Positions 32,383 to 41,446 are shown, numbered from the stretch's first letter. The stretch is DNA of 57,127 nucleotides from Vibrio hepatarius (GCF_011806575.1 NZ_JAATOO010000027.1:1-57127), one strand, 5' to 3'. Notes: a model not told the origin generated them from the sequence alone. Program-made: numbers and translations.

Positions 32383-32757
32383 TAGCTATGACTTGCACTT
32401 GATTATTTTACAGTCAATCAATCTAATATAAGAACAATTAATACCACTTACCAGAATCTATATCTGATACTTTAGTTTATTTAGAAAATCATAAGTTTTT
32501 TGGTATATTTTGTCCTTCTATTCCACTTTATGCTTATTATTTAGATATACTACTCGCCCTCTGCACTACTTATAAAAATACCCACAGTGCAGCACTTCGA
32601 TACTATGTATATCGATCTAGGTGATAAACGGCTTTTTTAAGGTGACATGGCCAACTTTGTTGGCGCTGCTTAAACAACCACTGATGACAAGTGCCATAGA
32701 AGCACAACAGTACCTAAGCAGTTAATTTTGTTTATTAACCAAATTTGGATTGAAGAC
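32383..32757 (+). promoter_or_regulatory. aphA upstream region and leader
   Basis: A gene-free AT-rich region of 375 nt before aphA. An inverted repeat TTGATT/AATCAA (32399-32404 and 32416-32421) resembles, loosely, sites for LuxR/HapR-type quorum regulators. In the likely leader, CTAGGTGA (32617-32624) and GGTGAC (32641-32646) are complementary to the conserved Qrr small-RNA core as I recall it; in vibrios Qrr sRNAs activate aphA translation. Promoter elements are not certain. Confidence 0.45.
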
Positions 32758-33297
32758 ATGTCATTACCACACGTTATTCTCACAGTTCTTAGCACACGCG
32801 ATGCAACTGGTTACGATATCACTAAAGAGTTTTCCGCTACCATCGGCTACTTTTGGAAAGCGAGCCACCAGCAAGTTTACCGCGAGCTCAACAAAATGGC
32901 TCAAAATGAGTTGGTTACTTGTGTATTAGAGCCTCAAGAAGGCAAACCAGACCGTAAAGTTTATTCCATCACTGACGCTGGCCGTATTGCGCTTGGCGAA
33001 TGGTTCGATCAACCAACAGCACACCCAACAGTGCGTGATGAGTTTTCAGCAAAACTCATGGCTTGCGCTGTACAACCTTCTGAACCTTTCCGCGTGCAAT
33101 TGGCGGAGCTGGTAGAAGAATCACGTAAATTGGTAGCTCACTACCAAGAAATTGAAAACGCTTACTACTCTTCAGCTTCAACGCTAGACAAACAGCAACG
33201 TTTAGAGCGCCTAACACTGCGTCGTAACCTGCTTACCCGTCAAGCTTGGATCGAGTGGGCAGAAGAAGTTCTTGTTGAACTGAATTCTATGGCTTAA
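32758..33297 (+). CDS. aphA: PadR-family master regulator AphA
   Basis: Low-cell-density quorum-sensing regulator, and activator of virulence or biofilm genes in vibrios. 179 residues: N-terminal winged HTH (SLPHVILTVLSTRDATGYDITKEF...YFWKASHQQVYRELNKM; wing EPQEGKPDRKVYSIT) and a C-terminal antiparallel coiled-coil dimer domain (PTVRDEFSAKLMACAV onward). It closely resembles V. cholerae AphA from memory. I use the ATG at 32758, because the protein family starts MSLPH. It stands alone between ppc and the convergent cysE. Confidence 0.93.
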   Translation: MSLPHVILTVLSTRDATGYDITKEFSATIGYFWKASHQQVYRELNKMAQNELVTCVLEPQEGKPDRKVYSITDAGRIALGEWFDQPTAHPTVRDEFSAKLMACAVQPSEPFRVQLAELVEESRKLVAHYQEIENAYYSSASTLDKQQRLERLTLRRNLLTRQAWIEWAEEVLVELNSMA

Positions 33298-33358
33298 TCA
33301 CAGAACATCAACGCCTTAATAGAGAGCATCACTTTGCTTTCTATTGCTGGTGCCAAAC

Positions 33359-33392
33359 AAAAAGAGCTAACCCAAGGGTTAGCTCTTTTTTT
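33359..33392. terminator. bidirectional terminator aphA/cysE
   Basis: AAAGAGCTAACCC pairs perfectly with GGGTTAGCTCTTT across a 2-nt loop, flanked by A and T runs. Confidence 0.85.
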
Positions 33393-33412
33393 ATCAAAAT
33401 CTTTAAGTGAAG

Positions 33413-34237
33413 CTAGATTCCATCGCCGCCGATAAAGCTTTGCGACTTGCCGTTAAACTGCTGGTCCATGTCCAGAGACGGTTTATCGGTCTTAGGACGA
33501 CCAACAATCTTCGCTGGAACCCCCGCAACCGTAGTGTGCGCAGGTACAGGTTGTAATACCACAGAGCACGAACCAATCTTCGCTCCCTCTCCCACTTCGA
33601 TATTGCCCAGGATCTTAGCCCCAGCACCGATCATCACGCCTTCGCGGATTTTCGGGTGACGGTCTCCGCACTCTTTACCGGTACCGCCTAAGGTTACGTC
33701 CTGCAGAATCGATACATCATTTTCGACCACCGCAGTCTCACCGATCACAATCCCAGTGGCGTGGTCGAGCATGATACCGCGACCAATACGCGCCGCCGGG
33801 TGAATATCCACCTGACAGGCAACAGAAATCTGGTTTTGCAGATATGTCGCCAATGCAATACGCCCTTGACGCCATAACCAGTTTGCCACTCGGTAGCCTT
33901 GCAACGCGTGGTAGCCTTTGAGGTAAAGCAGCGGCATTGAATACATGGAAACCGCCGGATCTCGATTCACCGTTGCACAGATATCACAAGCCGCTGCTTC
34001 CGTGATTGTTGGGTCAGCATTGAATGCTTCTTCAACCACTTCACGTACTGCCATTGCTGGCATCGACGCAGTGTTTAGCTTATTGGCAAGAATGTAACTC
34101 AAAGCTGAAGCTAAGCTATCATGCTTAATAATCGTCGCATGGTAAAAGCTCGCCAGCATTGGCTCTTGTTCGGAGAGCTCTCTTGCTTCTCGAACGATCG
34201 CTTGCCAGACTTTCTGTTTTTCGCAATGTTTCATCAA
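33413..34237 (-). CDS. cysE: serine O-acetyltransferase
   Basis: Makes O-acetylserine for cysteine synthesis. An alpha-helical N-terminal domain is followed by a left-handed beta-helix of hexapeptide repeats (DIHPAARIGRGIMLDHATGIVIGETAVVENDVSI, with catalytic Asp/His in LDHATG) and a C-terminal tail that in other species binds CysK. 274 residues. A Met one codon later (34234) is an equally good start. It follows gpsA by about 30 nt in the secB-gpsA-cysE order known from E. coli. Confidence 0.95.
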   Translation of the reverse strand: MMKHCEKQKVWQAIVREARELSEQEPMLASFYHATIIKHDSLASALSYILANKLNTASMPAMAVREVVEEAFNADPTITEAAACDICATVNRDPAVSMYSMPLLYLKGYHALQGYRVANWLWRQGRIALATYLQNQISVACQVDIHPAARIGRGIMLDHATGIVIGETAVVENDVSILQDVTLGGTGKECGDRHPKIREGVMIGAGAKILGNIEVGEGAKIGSCSVVLQPVPAHTTVAGVPAKIVGRPKTDKPSLDMDQQFNGKSQSFIGGDGI

Positions 34238-34268
34238 AATCCCTAATCCCTAGATGTTGCGTTCGCGG

Positions 34269-35303
34269 TTATGCTTCTGCTTTCTTATCTCGTGCCAGCA
34301 AATCTTTTGCTGCCAGTCTTGCATCCTTTCCTTGATACAATACTTGATAAATTTGGTCAACAATCGGCATCTCTACGCCCATGCGTTGCGCCAACAACCA
34401 CACCTCTTTTGTGTTGCGATAACCTTCCACTACCTGACCGATTTCAGTCTGTGCGGTATCAACGTCTTTACCCTGTCCTAAAGCCAGACCGAAACGGCGG
34501 TTGCGTGATTGGTTATCTGTACATGTTAGTACCAAGTCCCCCAATCCTGCCATACCCATAAAGGTCTCGGTTTGTGCGCCTAGAGCTGCGCCCAGACGCG
34601 TCATTTCAGCTAAGCCTCGGGTAATCAATGCGGTACGCGCGTTTGCGCCAAAGCCGATTCCGTCAGACATACCTGCACCAATCGCAATCACGTTCTTCAC
34701 CGCGCCGCCAAGCTGCATGCCGGTAAAGTCACTATTAGCGTAAACTCGGAACGTTTTGCTACAGTGAATTTTCTCTTGTAGGTCAGCGACAAACTCGGCA
34801 TCAGGTGATGCCACCGAAATTGCTGTCGGCATTCCCATCGCCAATTCTTTGGCAAATGTAGGCCCGGATAATACTGCCAACGAGTAACCTTCACCGATCA
34901 CATCGTGTGCAACGTCTTTCAGCAGTCGGCCGGTTTCTGGCTCTAGACCCTTAGTTGCCCAGCAGATACGTGAGTCTTCGCGCAAGAAAGGTTTGACGTT
35001 ATTGAGCACGATACCAAACACATGGCTCGGTACTACCACCAATAAATCACGGCTTGCTTGCACCGCTTTCTCAAGGTCAGATTCGACAATTAACGATTCT
35101 GGAAAATCGATACCAGGTAAAAACTCATGGTTTGCGCGGTCGGCTTCAAGACGAGCCATATGTTCAGGTTCGTGTCCCCAAATCACCACATTCGCACCAT
35201 TACGAGCCAACGAAATCGCTAACGAAGTTCCGTATGAACCAGCACCTAGGACTGTCATCGAAATCTCTTTGCCGTAAGCATTCTTGCTATTTTTATCTGT
35301 CAT
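34269..35303 (-). CDS. gpsA: glycerol-3-phosphate dehydrogenase [NAD(P)+]
   Basis: Makes sn-glycerol 3-phosphate for phospholipid synthesis. Rossmann motif MTVLGAGSYGTSLA at about residues 16-29; LSGPTFAKELA and the catalytic Lys block GGAVKNVIAIGAGMSDGIGFGANARTALITRG follow. 344 residues. AGGCGGAAC precedes the start. A terminator-like hairpin separates it from secB, so it likely has its own promoter in addition to any readthrough. Confidence 0.95.
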   Translation of the reverse strand: MTDKNSKNAYGKEISMTVLGAGSYGTSLAISLARNGANVVIWGHEPEHMARLEADRANHEFLPGIDFPESLIVESDLEKAVQASRDLLVVVPSHVFGIVLNNVKPFLREDSRICWATKGLEPETGRLLKDVAHDVIGEGYSLAVLSGPTFAKELAMGMPTAISVASPDAEFVADLQEKIHCSKTFRVYANSDFTGMQLGGAVKNVIAIGAGMSDGIGFGANARTALITRGLAEMTRLGAALGAQTETFMGMAGLGDLVLTCTDNQSRNRRFGLALGQGKDVDTAQTEIGQVVEGYRNTKEVWLLAQRMGVEMPIVDQIYQVLYQGKDARLAAKDLLARDKKAEA

Positions 35304-35403
35304 TGTTCCGCCTGATTGTCGTTAATTGACTAGAATCCAGTTCTTAGCACCCAGCAAGCTATTAGGGGCATTAAGAGTTGAACTCTGAGGGCTAGTTTGA
35401 AAC

Positions 35404-35450
35404 AAAAAATGCACATCGCATCGTTATCATAGATGCTCTGTGCATTTTTT
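35404..35450. terminator. hairpin between secB and gpsA
   Basis: AAAATGCACA pairs with TGTGCATTTT, enclosing a second CATC/GATG stem, with A-run and T-run flanks. It is suited to ending secB leftward. Confidence 0.7.
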
Positions 35451-35478
35451 CACTCGCTGTTGATTCAGAGCGAGCTAA

Positions 35479-35949
35479 TTACGCTTCAGCTTCGCCTTCG
35501 CCTTGTGCAGCTTGCTGCTGTAGGTAGTTCATAAACAGAGCATCAAAGTTAACTGGTGCTAGGTTTAGTTGAGGGAACGTACCTTTAACCACTAGGCTAG
35601 AGATAGTTTCGCGAGCGTATGGGAATAGGATGTTCGGGCAGAACGCACCTAGGCAGTGTGCTAGTTGACCCGCTTCCATTTTCTCAGCGGTGAAGATACC
35701 ACCTTGCTGAACTTCACATAGGAATGCTGTTTCTTCAGCGTTTTTCACTGTCACTGTCAGACGCAGCACTACTTCATAAACACCTTCGCCTAGTTCACGG
35801 CTTTGTGTGTCTAGGTCTAGCTTCACATCTGGGTTCCATTCTTTTTGGAACATAGTTGGTGAGTTAGGCGCTTCGAAAGATACATCTTTTAGGAAGATAC
35901 GTTGAATTGCGAAGTTTTGCGATTCTTGTTGTGGTGCTGCTTCAGCCAT
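35479..35949 (-). CDS. secB: protein-export chaperone SecB
   Basis: Tetrameric cytosolic chaperone that keeps preproteins unfolded and delivers them to SecA. 156 residues with typical blocks FAIQRIFLKDVSFEAPNSP, FQKEWNPDVKLDLD, FLCEVQQGGIFT, and CPNILFPYARETIS, and an acidic C-terminus. Upstream on the same strand is the rhodanese gene, as in E. coli (yibN-secB). Confidence 0.95.
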   Translation of the reverse strand: MAEAAPQQESQNFAIQRIFLKDVSFEAPNSPTMFQKEWNPDVKLDLDTQSRELGEGVYEVVLRLTVTVKNAEETAFLCEVQQGGIFTAEKMEAGQLAHCLGAFCPNILFPYARETISSLVVKGTFPQLNLAPVNFDALFMNYLQQQAAQGEGEAEA

Positions 35950-36062
35950 TTTTAAAATCCTTTAATCCTTGAATTACGTGTCTGCTTCGAGACTAACCGA
36001 GAGACGTTTTGAAGACTAGGTTTCCACTAAAAATCGTGGGAGTGTTCACATCTCTCTCAGTC

Positions 36063-36088
36063 AAACGCTGATTTTTCAATCAGCGTTT
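36063..36088. other. hairpin between the rhodanese gene and secB
   Basis: AAACGCTGATT pairs perfectly with AATCAGCGTTT across a short loop. No T-run follows in the leftward direction, so it is more likely an RNA processing or stability element than a strong terminator. Confidence 0.4.
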
Positions 36089-36107
36089 CAGGTATTCGGT
36101 GAGTGAG

Positions 36108-36542
36108 TTACTTCTTGCCTTTGACGAGCGGTAGGTTCGCTTCGTTCCAAGCAATCAGACCATTCTTAAGCACGCTGACTTTTTCAAAGCCCGCTTTAAC
36201 TAACAGGTTAGCGCTCTCTTGAGCTGTCTGACCTGACTTACATACCACGATGATTGGGTCAGATTTGTGGTTTTCAAGGTTACCAAAGCTACCTGCTTTA
36301 ATGTCAGAAGGTAAAATGTGAAGTGCATCGGTAATATGGCCTTTGCGAAATTCATCTTTCGTACGGATATCGACGACTACACCGTTTTCGCGGTTTAGCA
36401 GGGTCGTTACTTCTGAAACGGTGATTTCTTTATACGCTGCGGTGGCTGATTTCACGATGTTCGCGATAAGGGCAATCAATAGACCTACCCATACCAGAGA
36501 TAGAATCATGTTCTCTTGAAAAAATGCGATGTACTCTTGCAT
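36108..36542 (-). CDS. membrane-anchored rhodanese-like protein (YibN type)
   Basis: A 144-residue protein with an N-terminal membrane span (about residues 11-31, ENMILSLVWVGLLIALIANIV) and one rhodanese domain (VVDIRTKDEFRKGHI...). The active-site loop CKSGQTAQ contains the catalytic Cys, so sulfur-transfer activity is possible; the physiological role is not established. Gene order epmA-yibN-secB-gpsA-cysE on one strand; spacing to epmA is about 145 nt. Confidence 0.88.
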   Translation of the reverse strand: MQEYIAFFQENMILSLVWVGLLIALIANIVKSATAAYKEITVSEVTTLLNRENGVVVDIRTKDEFRKGHITDALHILPSDIKAGSFGNLENHKSDPIIVVCKSGQTAQESANLLVKAGFEKVSVLKNGLIAWNEANLPLVKGKK

Positions 36543-36687
36543 GTCCTGTGCTCTTCGATGATAGCGCTGCCATCCAACTTACAGGAAATAAGCAGCGCTA
36601 GGCTAAAATTCAGATTGGGAGTATAACGAGGATGGAGTGCCTACGCGAGTCAAAAGCACTCAGAATAAGAATCTGTTGCACATTTCC

Positions 36688-37659
36688 TTACGCACGAGGG
36701 AAAGGAAATGCGGTGACTTGATCAATATGGTCGCAACCCAATGACAGCATAATCAGGCGATCAATCCCCAACGCCACACCCGCGCAATCCGGCAAACCCG
36801 ACTTAAGCGCCTCAATCAGATGATGGTCAATAGGCTGAGCTACGAGCCCCATTTCTGCACGCTTGAGATTATCCTCTTCAAAACGTTTGAGTTGCTCAGC
36901 CGGATTGTCGAGTTCGTGGAACCCATTCGCCAATTCGATGCCCTTAAAGTAAACCTCAAAGCGATCCGCGACTCTTGGGTCTTGAGGGTTAATCTTCGCT
37001 AAGGCGGCTTGCGATGCAGGGAAATCAAAAACAAATGCCGGGGTGTCCTGACCGATTTTTCCTTCGACGCCGATACTAAACAGCAGTTGCAATAAGGTGT
37101 CACGGTCTTGCTCTGGCTCAGCGATATCACTTAAACCCAGTTCGGAAGCCACGCGTTTAAGCTCAGCCATACTCGCCTCAAGCGGACAAACGCCAAGCAC
37201 CGAGAGAAACGCCTGCTGATAACTCATGCGCTGCGCATCACCACAACCAAGCACAAGCTGCAAAAGTTCGTCCATCTCATCCATCAACTGGTGGTGGTCA
37301 AAGCCAACACGGTACCACTCTAGCATCGTAAACTCTGGGTTATGATAACGACCGTTTTCTTCATTGCGAAAAGACTTACAGATCTGATAAATACAGCCAC
37401 TGCCTGCGGCCAGTAGTCTTTTCATATGGAACTCAGGACTGGTCATAATATACAGTTTACGCCCATCAGCATAATCTGGACCGACGAATTCAGTTTGGAA
37501 AGTATGCAGATGAATATCAGTCACCGTGGCGTGACTCATCGCTGGCGTGTCCACCTCTAGCACATTTTTATTGGCAAAAAACTGACGAATGGTTTGGATA
37601 ACCTTCGCCCTTGATCTCAACTGCTCGATACTTGCCGTCGGTTGCCAGTTCATACTCAT
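36688..37659 (-). CDS. epmA: EF-P beta-lysylation ligase EpmA
   Basis: Class II LysRS-like enzyme that attaches (R)-beta-lysine to elongation factor P, needed for translating polyproline stretches. 323 residues lacking the tRNA anticodon-binding domain of LysRS. Class II motifs are visible: TPAMS, FRNEENGRYHNPEFTMLEWY (motif 2), and the C-terminal GVALGIDRLIMLSLG (motif 3). It is divergent from frdABCD, the same neighbourhood as in E. coli (poxA-frd). Confidence 0.93.
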   Translation of the reverse strand: MSMNWQPTASIEQLRSRAKVIQTIRQFFANKNVLEVDTPAMSHATVTDIHLHTFQTEFVGPDYADGRKLYIMTSPEFHMKRLLAAGSGCIYQICKSFRNEENGRYHNPEFTMLEWYRVGFDHHQLMDEMDELLQLVLGCGDAQRMSYQQAFLSVLGVCPLEASMAELKRVASELGLSDIAEPEQDRDTLLQLLFSIGVEGKIGQDTPAFVFDFPASQAALAKINPQDPRVADRFEVYFKGIELANGFHELDNPAEQLKRFEEDNLKRAEMGLVAQPIDHHLIEALKSGLPDCAGVALGIDRLIMLSLGCDHIDQVTAFPFPRA

Positions 37660-38044
37660 ACCTCAAACACACAAATTTCGGCAAAAGTACCATTATTGGA
37701 AGGCTTTGCAAGCAGAGTTTTTGCTGCCAACAAGCGCAAACTTTACGTATTACAGTCAATAATTATTAGTTAACGTTATCGATTATTAAACTCCTGGGCC
37801 AACAAGCGCAACATCTTTGTAACAGCGGTAGTTTAAGACAAAAACGCGCCAAAGACATGTGCCGTGATAGCTATCACATATCCTATATTTTTTATGCCTT
37901 TATATGCATTTCCGAAGCAAAAACCTAAATACGTCAATTTTTCTATCATGGTGCTCTTCTACACTGACTCTACCACTTTTGGGGTGTTCCCCGAATTAAC
38001 AATAACAAGCGGATTCTTCCGCAATTTCACACTGGAGGATAACT
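37660..38044 (+). promoter_or_regulatory. epmA-frdA intergenic region
   Basis: Divergent control region of 385 nt without a gene. It holds the palindrome at 37863-37878 described separately and a possible -10 (TATATG, 37901-37906) placing that palindrome near -42. Two short hairpins lie in the probable frdA leader (GGGG/CCCC at 37981-37992 and GCGGA/TCCGC at 38009-38022). GGAGG lies 8 nt before the frdA start. Confidence 0.5.
37863..37878. promoter_or_regulatory. CRP/FNR-like palindrome upstream of frdA
   Basis: CGTGA-N6-TCACA matches the CRP consensus TGTGA-N6-TCACA at 9 of 10 bases. The same bases read GTGAT-N4-ATCAC, 8 of 10 against the FNR consensus TTGAT-N4-ATCAA. Either or both regulators could activate frd, consistent with fumarate respiration control. 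Confidence 0.65.
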
Positions 38045-39853
38045 GTGCAAATTATCACCACAGATATCGCAGTAATCGGCGCTGGCGGCGCTGGTCTTCG
38101 AACTGCTATTGCAGCGGCTGAAGCAAACCCTGACTTAGAAGTTGCACTAATTTCTAAAGTTTACCCAATGCGTTCACACACAGTGGCAGCAGAAGGTGGC
38201 TCGGCGGCAGTTATCAAGGATGAAGACAGCTTAGATAACCACTTCAACGATACTGTTGGCGGTGGTGACTGGCTGTGTGAACAGGATGTTGTTGAATATT
38301 TCGTAGAAAACGCGACTCGCGAAATGATCCAGATGGAGCAATGGGGCTGCCCATGGAGTCGTAAAGAAAACGGTGAAGTTAACGTTCGTCGTTTTGGTGG
38401 TATGAAAGTTGAGCGTACTTGGTTTGCTGCGGATAAAACCGGCTTCCATATGCTTCACACCCTATTCCAAACATCAATGAAGTACCAAAACATCAAACGT
38501 TTTGACGAGTACTTCGTTGTTGACCTAATCGTCGATGACGGTGAAGTGCAAGGTCTGATTGCGATTCACATGTCAGAAGGTGAGCTGGTGACTATCAAAG
38601 CGAAGTCTGTCGTACTGGCGACGGGTGGCGCAGGTCGTGTTTACCACTGCAACACCAACGGCGGTATCGTTACAGGTGACGGCATGGCGATGGCTTACCG
38701 TCACGGCGTTCCTCTACGTGATATGGAGTTCGTTCAATACCACCCAACAGGTCTACCAGGTACAGGTATCCTGATGACGGAAGGTTGTCGTGGTGAAGGC
38801 GGTATCATCGTTAACAAGAACGGCTACCGTTACCTACAAGATTACGGCATGGGTCCTGAAACTCCAGTGGGTCAGCCAAAGAACAAATACATGGAACTGG
38901 GTCCACGTGACAAAGTTTCACAAGCTTTCTGGCACGAGCAACAAAAAGGCAACACCATCAAACACCCTCTTGGTGACGTGGTGCACCTTGACCTTCGTCA
39001 CTTGGGTGAAGAATACCTACAAGAACGCCTACCGTTCATCTGTGAACTGGCAAAAGCGTACGTCAACGTTGACCCAGCTAAAGAGCCAATTCCAATCCGT
39101 CCTACCGTTCACTACACCATGGGTGGTATCGAAACCGACCAACAATGTGAAACTCGCATTAAAGGTCTGTTCGCAGTCGGCGAATGTGCGTCTGTTGGTC
39201 TACACGGTGCAAACCGTCTTGGCTCTAACTCACTCGCAGAGTTTGTCGTATTTGGTCGCGTTGCAGGTGAACAAGCAGTTCAGCGCGCAGCGGAATTCAA
39301 AGGCTGGAACGAAGCAGCGATTGACGCTCAAGTGAAAGCGGTTGAAGCACGCATCAAAGCGCTAATGAACCAAGAAGGTGATGAGAACTGGGCCGATATC
39401 CGCACTGAAATGGGTCACACCATGGAAGCAGGCTGTGGTATCTACCGCCAAGAAGATCTGATGCAAGCAACCATCGATAAGATCACTGAACTTAAAGAAC
39501 GTTACAAACGCATCAGCATCAAAGATAAAGGCAAAGTGTTCAACACGGACCTTCTATACGCAATCGAAGTGGGTTACGGCCTAGAAGTAGCAGAAGCGAT
39601 GGTTCACTCTGCGATCCTACGTAAAGAATCTCGCGGTGCGCACCAACGTCTAGACGACGGTTGCACTGAGCGTGACGACGTGAACTTCCTGAAACACTCG
39701 CTTGCTTTCTACCAACCAGATACAGCGCCTAGCATTGACTACAGTAAAGTGACTATCACTAAGTCTCAGCCTAAAGCGCGTCTATACGGTGAAGCTGCAG
39801 AAAAAGCCGCAGCAGAAGAAGCAGCAGCGAAGAACGCAGAGGAGCAAGCATAA
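38045..39853 (+). CDS. frdA: fumarate reductase flavoprotein subunit
   Basis: Catalytic subunit of anaerobic fumarate reductase on the cytoplasmic face of the inner membrane. Blocks: VIGAGGAGLRTAIAAAE for FAD, RSHTVAAEGGSAAV with the His that binds FAD covalently, HPTGLPGTGILMTEGCRGEGG at the active site, and RPTVHYTMGGIETD. 602 residues. The start codon is GTG, with GGAGG 8 nt upstream. The stop overlaps the frdB start as TAATG. Confidence 0.95.
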   Translation: MQIITTDIAVIGAGGAGLRTAIAAAEANPDLEVALISKVYPMRSHTVAAEGGSAAVIKDEDSLDNHFNDTVGGGDWLCEQDVVEYFVENATREMIQMEQWGCPWSRKENGEVNVRRFGGMKVERTWFAADKTGFHMLHTLFQTSMKYQNIKRFDEYFVVDLIVDDGEVQGLIAIHMSEGELVTIKAKSVVLATGGAGRVYHCNTNGGIVTGDGMAMAYRHGVPLRDMEFVQYHPTGLPGTGILMTEGCRGEGGIIVNKNGYRYLQDYGMGPETPVGQPKNKYMELGPRDKVSQAFWHEQQKGNTIKHPLGDVVHLDLRHLGEEYLQERLPFICELAKAYVNVDPAKEPIPIRPTVHYTMGGIETDQQCETRIKGLFAVGECASVGLHGANRLGSNSLAEFVVFGRVAGEQAVQRAAEFKGWNEAAIDAQVKAVEARIKALMNQEGDENWADIRTEMGHTMEAGCGIYRQEDLMQATIDKITELKERYKRISIKDKGKVFNTDLLYAIEVGYGLEVAEAMVHSAILRKESRGAHQRLDDGCTERDDVNFLKHSLAFYQPDTAPSIDYSKVTITKSQPKARLYGEAAEKAAAEEAAAKNAEEQA

Positions 39854-40611
39854 TGTCAGCAAACCGCATCCAGAAAGTCGACATTCTGCGTTATGACCCA
39901 GAGAAAGACGCAGAACCGCATTTACAAACCTTCGAAGTGCCATTCGATGAAACCATGTCTGTATTAGACGCGATTGGTTACATCAAAGACAACCTAGACA
40001 AAGACCTCTCTTACCGCTGGTCTTGTCGTATGGCGATCTGTGGTTCGTGCGGCATCATGGTCAATGGCGTACCTAAGCTCGCGTGTAAGAGCTTCTTACG
40101 TGACTACCCAAATGGTGTGAAAATCGAACCGTTAGCGAACTTCCCGATCGAGAAAGACTTGATCGTTGATATGACGCCGTTTATCGAGCGTCTTGAAGCG
40201 ATCAAACCTTACATCATCGGTAACGACCGCAAACCAGAAGACGGCACCAACCTACAAACCCCTGAGCAAATGGCGAAGTACAAGCAATTTGCGGGTTGTA
40301 TCAACTGTGGTCTTTGTTACGCAGCGTGTCCACAGTTTGGTCTGAACCCTGAGTTTATTGGTCCTGCGGCGCTAACACTGGCACACCGCTACAACTTAGA
40401 CAGCCGTGACAACGGTAAAGCAGAACGTATGAAGCTGATTAACGGCGACAACGGCGCTTGGGGTTGTACTTTCGTCGGGTACTGTTCTGAAGTTTGTCCG
40501 AAGAACGTAGACCCAGCGGCAGCGGTAAACCAAGGTAAAGTTGAGTCTTCAATGGACTTCGTGATTGCGATGCTGAAGCCTGATGGCAAACCAGTAAAAG
40601 AGGAGGCATAA
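39853..40611 (+). CDS. frdB: fumarate reductase iron-sulfur subunit
   Basis: Transfers electrons from menaquinol to FrdA. Residues about 55-80 hold the [2Fe-2S] ligands (CRMAICGSCGIMVNG then C). The C-terminal half holds the [4Fe-4S] and [3Fe-4S] motifs CINCGLCYAACP, and CTFVGYCSEVCPKNVDP. 252 residues. Overlaps frdA by one base and is 2 nt from frdC. Confidence 0.95.
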   Translation: MSANRIQKVDILRYDPEKDAEPHLQTFEVPFDETMSVLDAIGYIKDNLDKDLSYRWSCRMAICGSCGIMVNGVPKLACKSFLRDYPNGVKIEPLANFPIEKDLIVDMTPFIERLEAIKPYIIGNDRKPEDGTNLQTPEQMAKYKQFAGCINCGLCYAACPQFGLNPEFIGPAALTLAHRYNLDSRDNGKAERMKLINGDNGAWGCTFVGYCSEVCPKNVDPAAAVNQGKVESSMDFVIAMLKPDGKPVKEEA

Positions 40612-40613
40612 GG

Positions 40614-40997
40614 ATGAGTAATCGTAAACCTTACGTTCGTGAAGTAAAACGCACTTGGTGGAAAGATCATCCGTTCTATCGCTTCTACATGCTACGTGAA
40701 GCAACGGTTCTTCCTCTGATCCTATTCACGATCTTCCTGACTTTCGGTCTGGGTTCGTTGGTTAAGGGACCTGAAGCATGGCAAGCGTGGCTAGGTTTTA
40801 TGGCGAATCCAGTTGTGGTTGCGATCAATATCGTTGCTCTTGCTGGTAGCTTAATGCACGCACAGACATTCTTCAGCATGATGCCGCAAGTTATGCCTAT
40901 CCGCCTAAAAGGCAAGCCAGTAGATAAGAAAGTTATCGTACTGACTCAATGGGCTGCAGTGGCGTTTATCTCACTGATTGTTCTTGTTGTGGTGTAA
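40614..40997 (+). CDS. frdC: fumarate reductase membrane anchor FrdC
   Basis: Integral membrane subunit that binds menaquinol and anchors FrdAB. 127 residues with three hydrophobic helices (about 27-50, 63-88, 105-127) and the conserved N-terminal RKPYVREVKRTWWKDHPFYRFYMLREAT. Preceded by AAGGA. Confidence 0.93.
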   Translation: MSNRKPYVREVKRTWWKDHPFYRFYMLREATVLPLILFTIFLTFGLGSLVKGPEAWQAWLGFMANPVVVAINIVALAGSLMHAQTFFSMMPQVMPIRLKGKPVDKKVIVLTQWAAVAFISLIVLVVV

Positions 40998-41009
40998 GGA
41001 GCCTTTGAA

Positions 41010-41387
41010 ATGAATACGAATTACAAAGTAGACAGAGCACCAAAACGTTCAGATGAGCCCGTTTGGTGGGGACTGTTTGGCGCAGGCGGTACATGGTTCG
41101 CGATGATCACGCCAGTGACGATTCTGGTGCTAGGTGTGCTTGCACCATTGGGCATCATTGATGCAGAAGCACTCAGTTATGATCGTGTGGTCGACTTTGC
41201 TACCAGCATCATCGGTGCACTATTTATCATCGGTACGCTTGCCCTGCCAATGTGGCACGCAATGCACCGTGTGCACCACGGTATGCACGATCTAAAAATC
41301 CACGCTGGTATCGCGGGTAAAATTGGCTGTTATGCTTTCGCAGGCCTTATCTCAGCATTATCTGTGGTTTTCATCCTGATGCTATAA
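41010..41387 (+). CDS. frdD: fumarate reductase membrane anchor FrdD
   Basis: Second membrane anchor, 125 residues with three helices. Conserved blocks are RSDEPVWWGLFGAGGTWFAM and LPMWHAMHRVHHGMHDL. A GGAG sequence precedes the start. Last gene of frdABCD. Confidence 0.93.
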   Translation: MNTNYKVDRAPKRSDEPVWWGLFGAGGTWFAMITPVTILVLGVLAPLGIIDAEALSYDRVVDFATSIIGALFIIGTLALPMWHAMHRVHHGMHDLKIHAGIAGKIGCYAFAGLISALSVVFILML

Positions 41388-41402
41388 GCGACACCCAAAA
41401 AT

Positions 41403-41440
41403 AAAAATAGGCTGATGGTTCGCTATCAGCCTATTTTTTT
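41403..41440. terminator. terminator after frdD
   Basis: TAGGCTGAT pairs with ATCAGCCTA across an 8-nt loop and is followed by seven T; an A-run on the left makes it usable in both directions. Confidence 0.85.
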
Positions 41441-41446
41441 GCCGAT

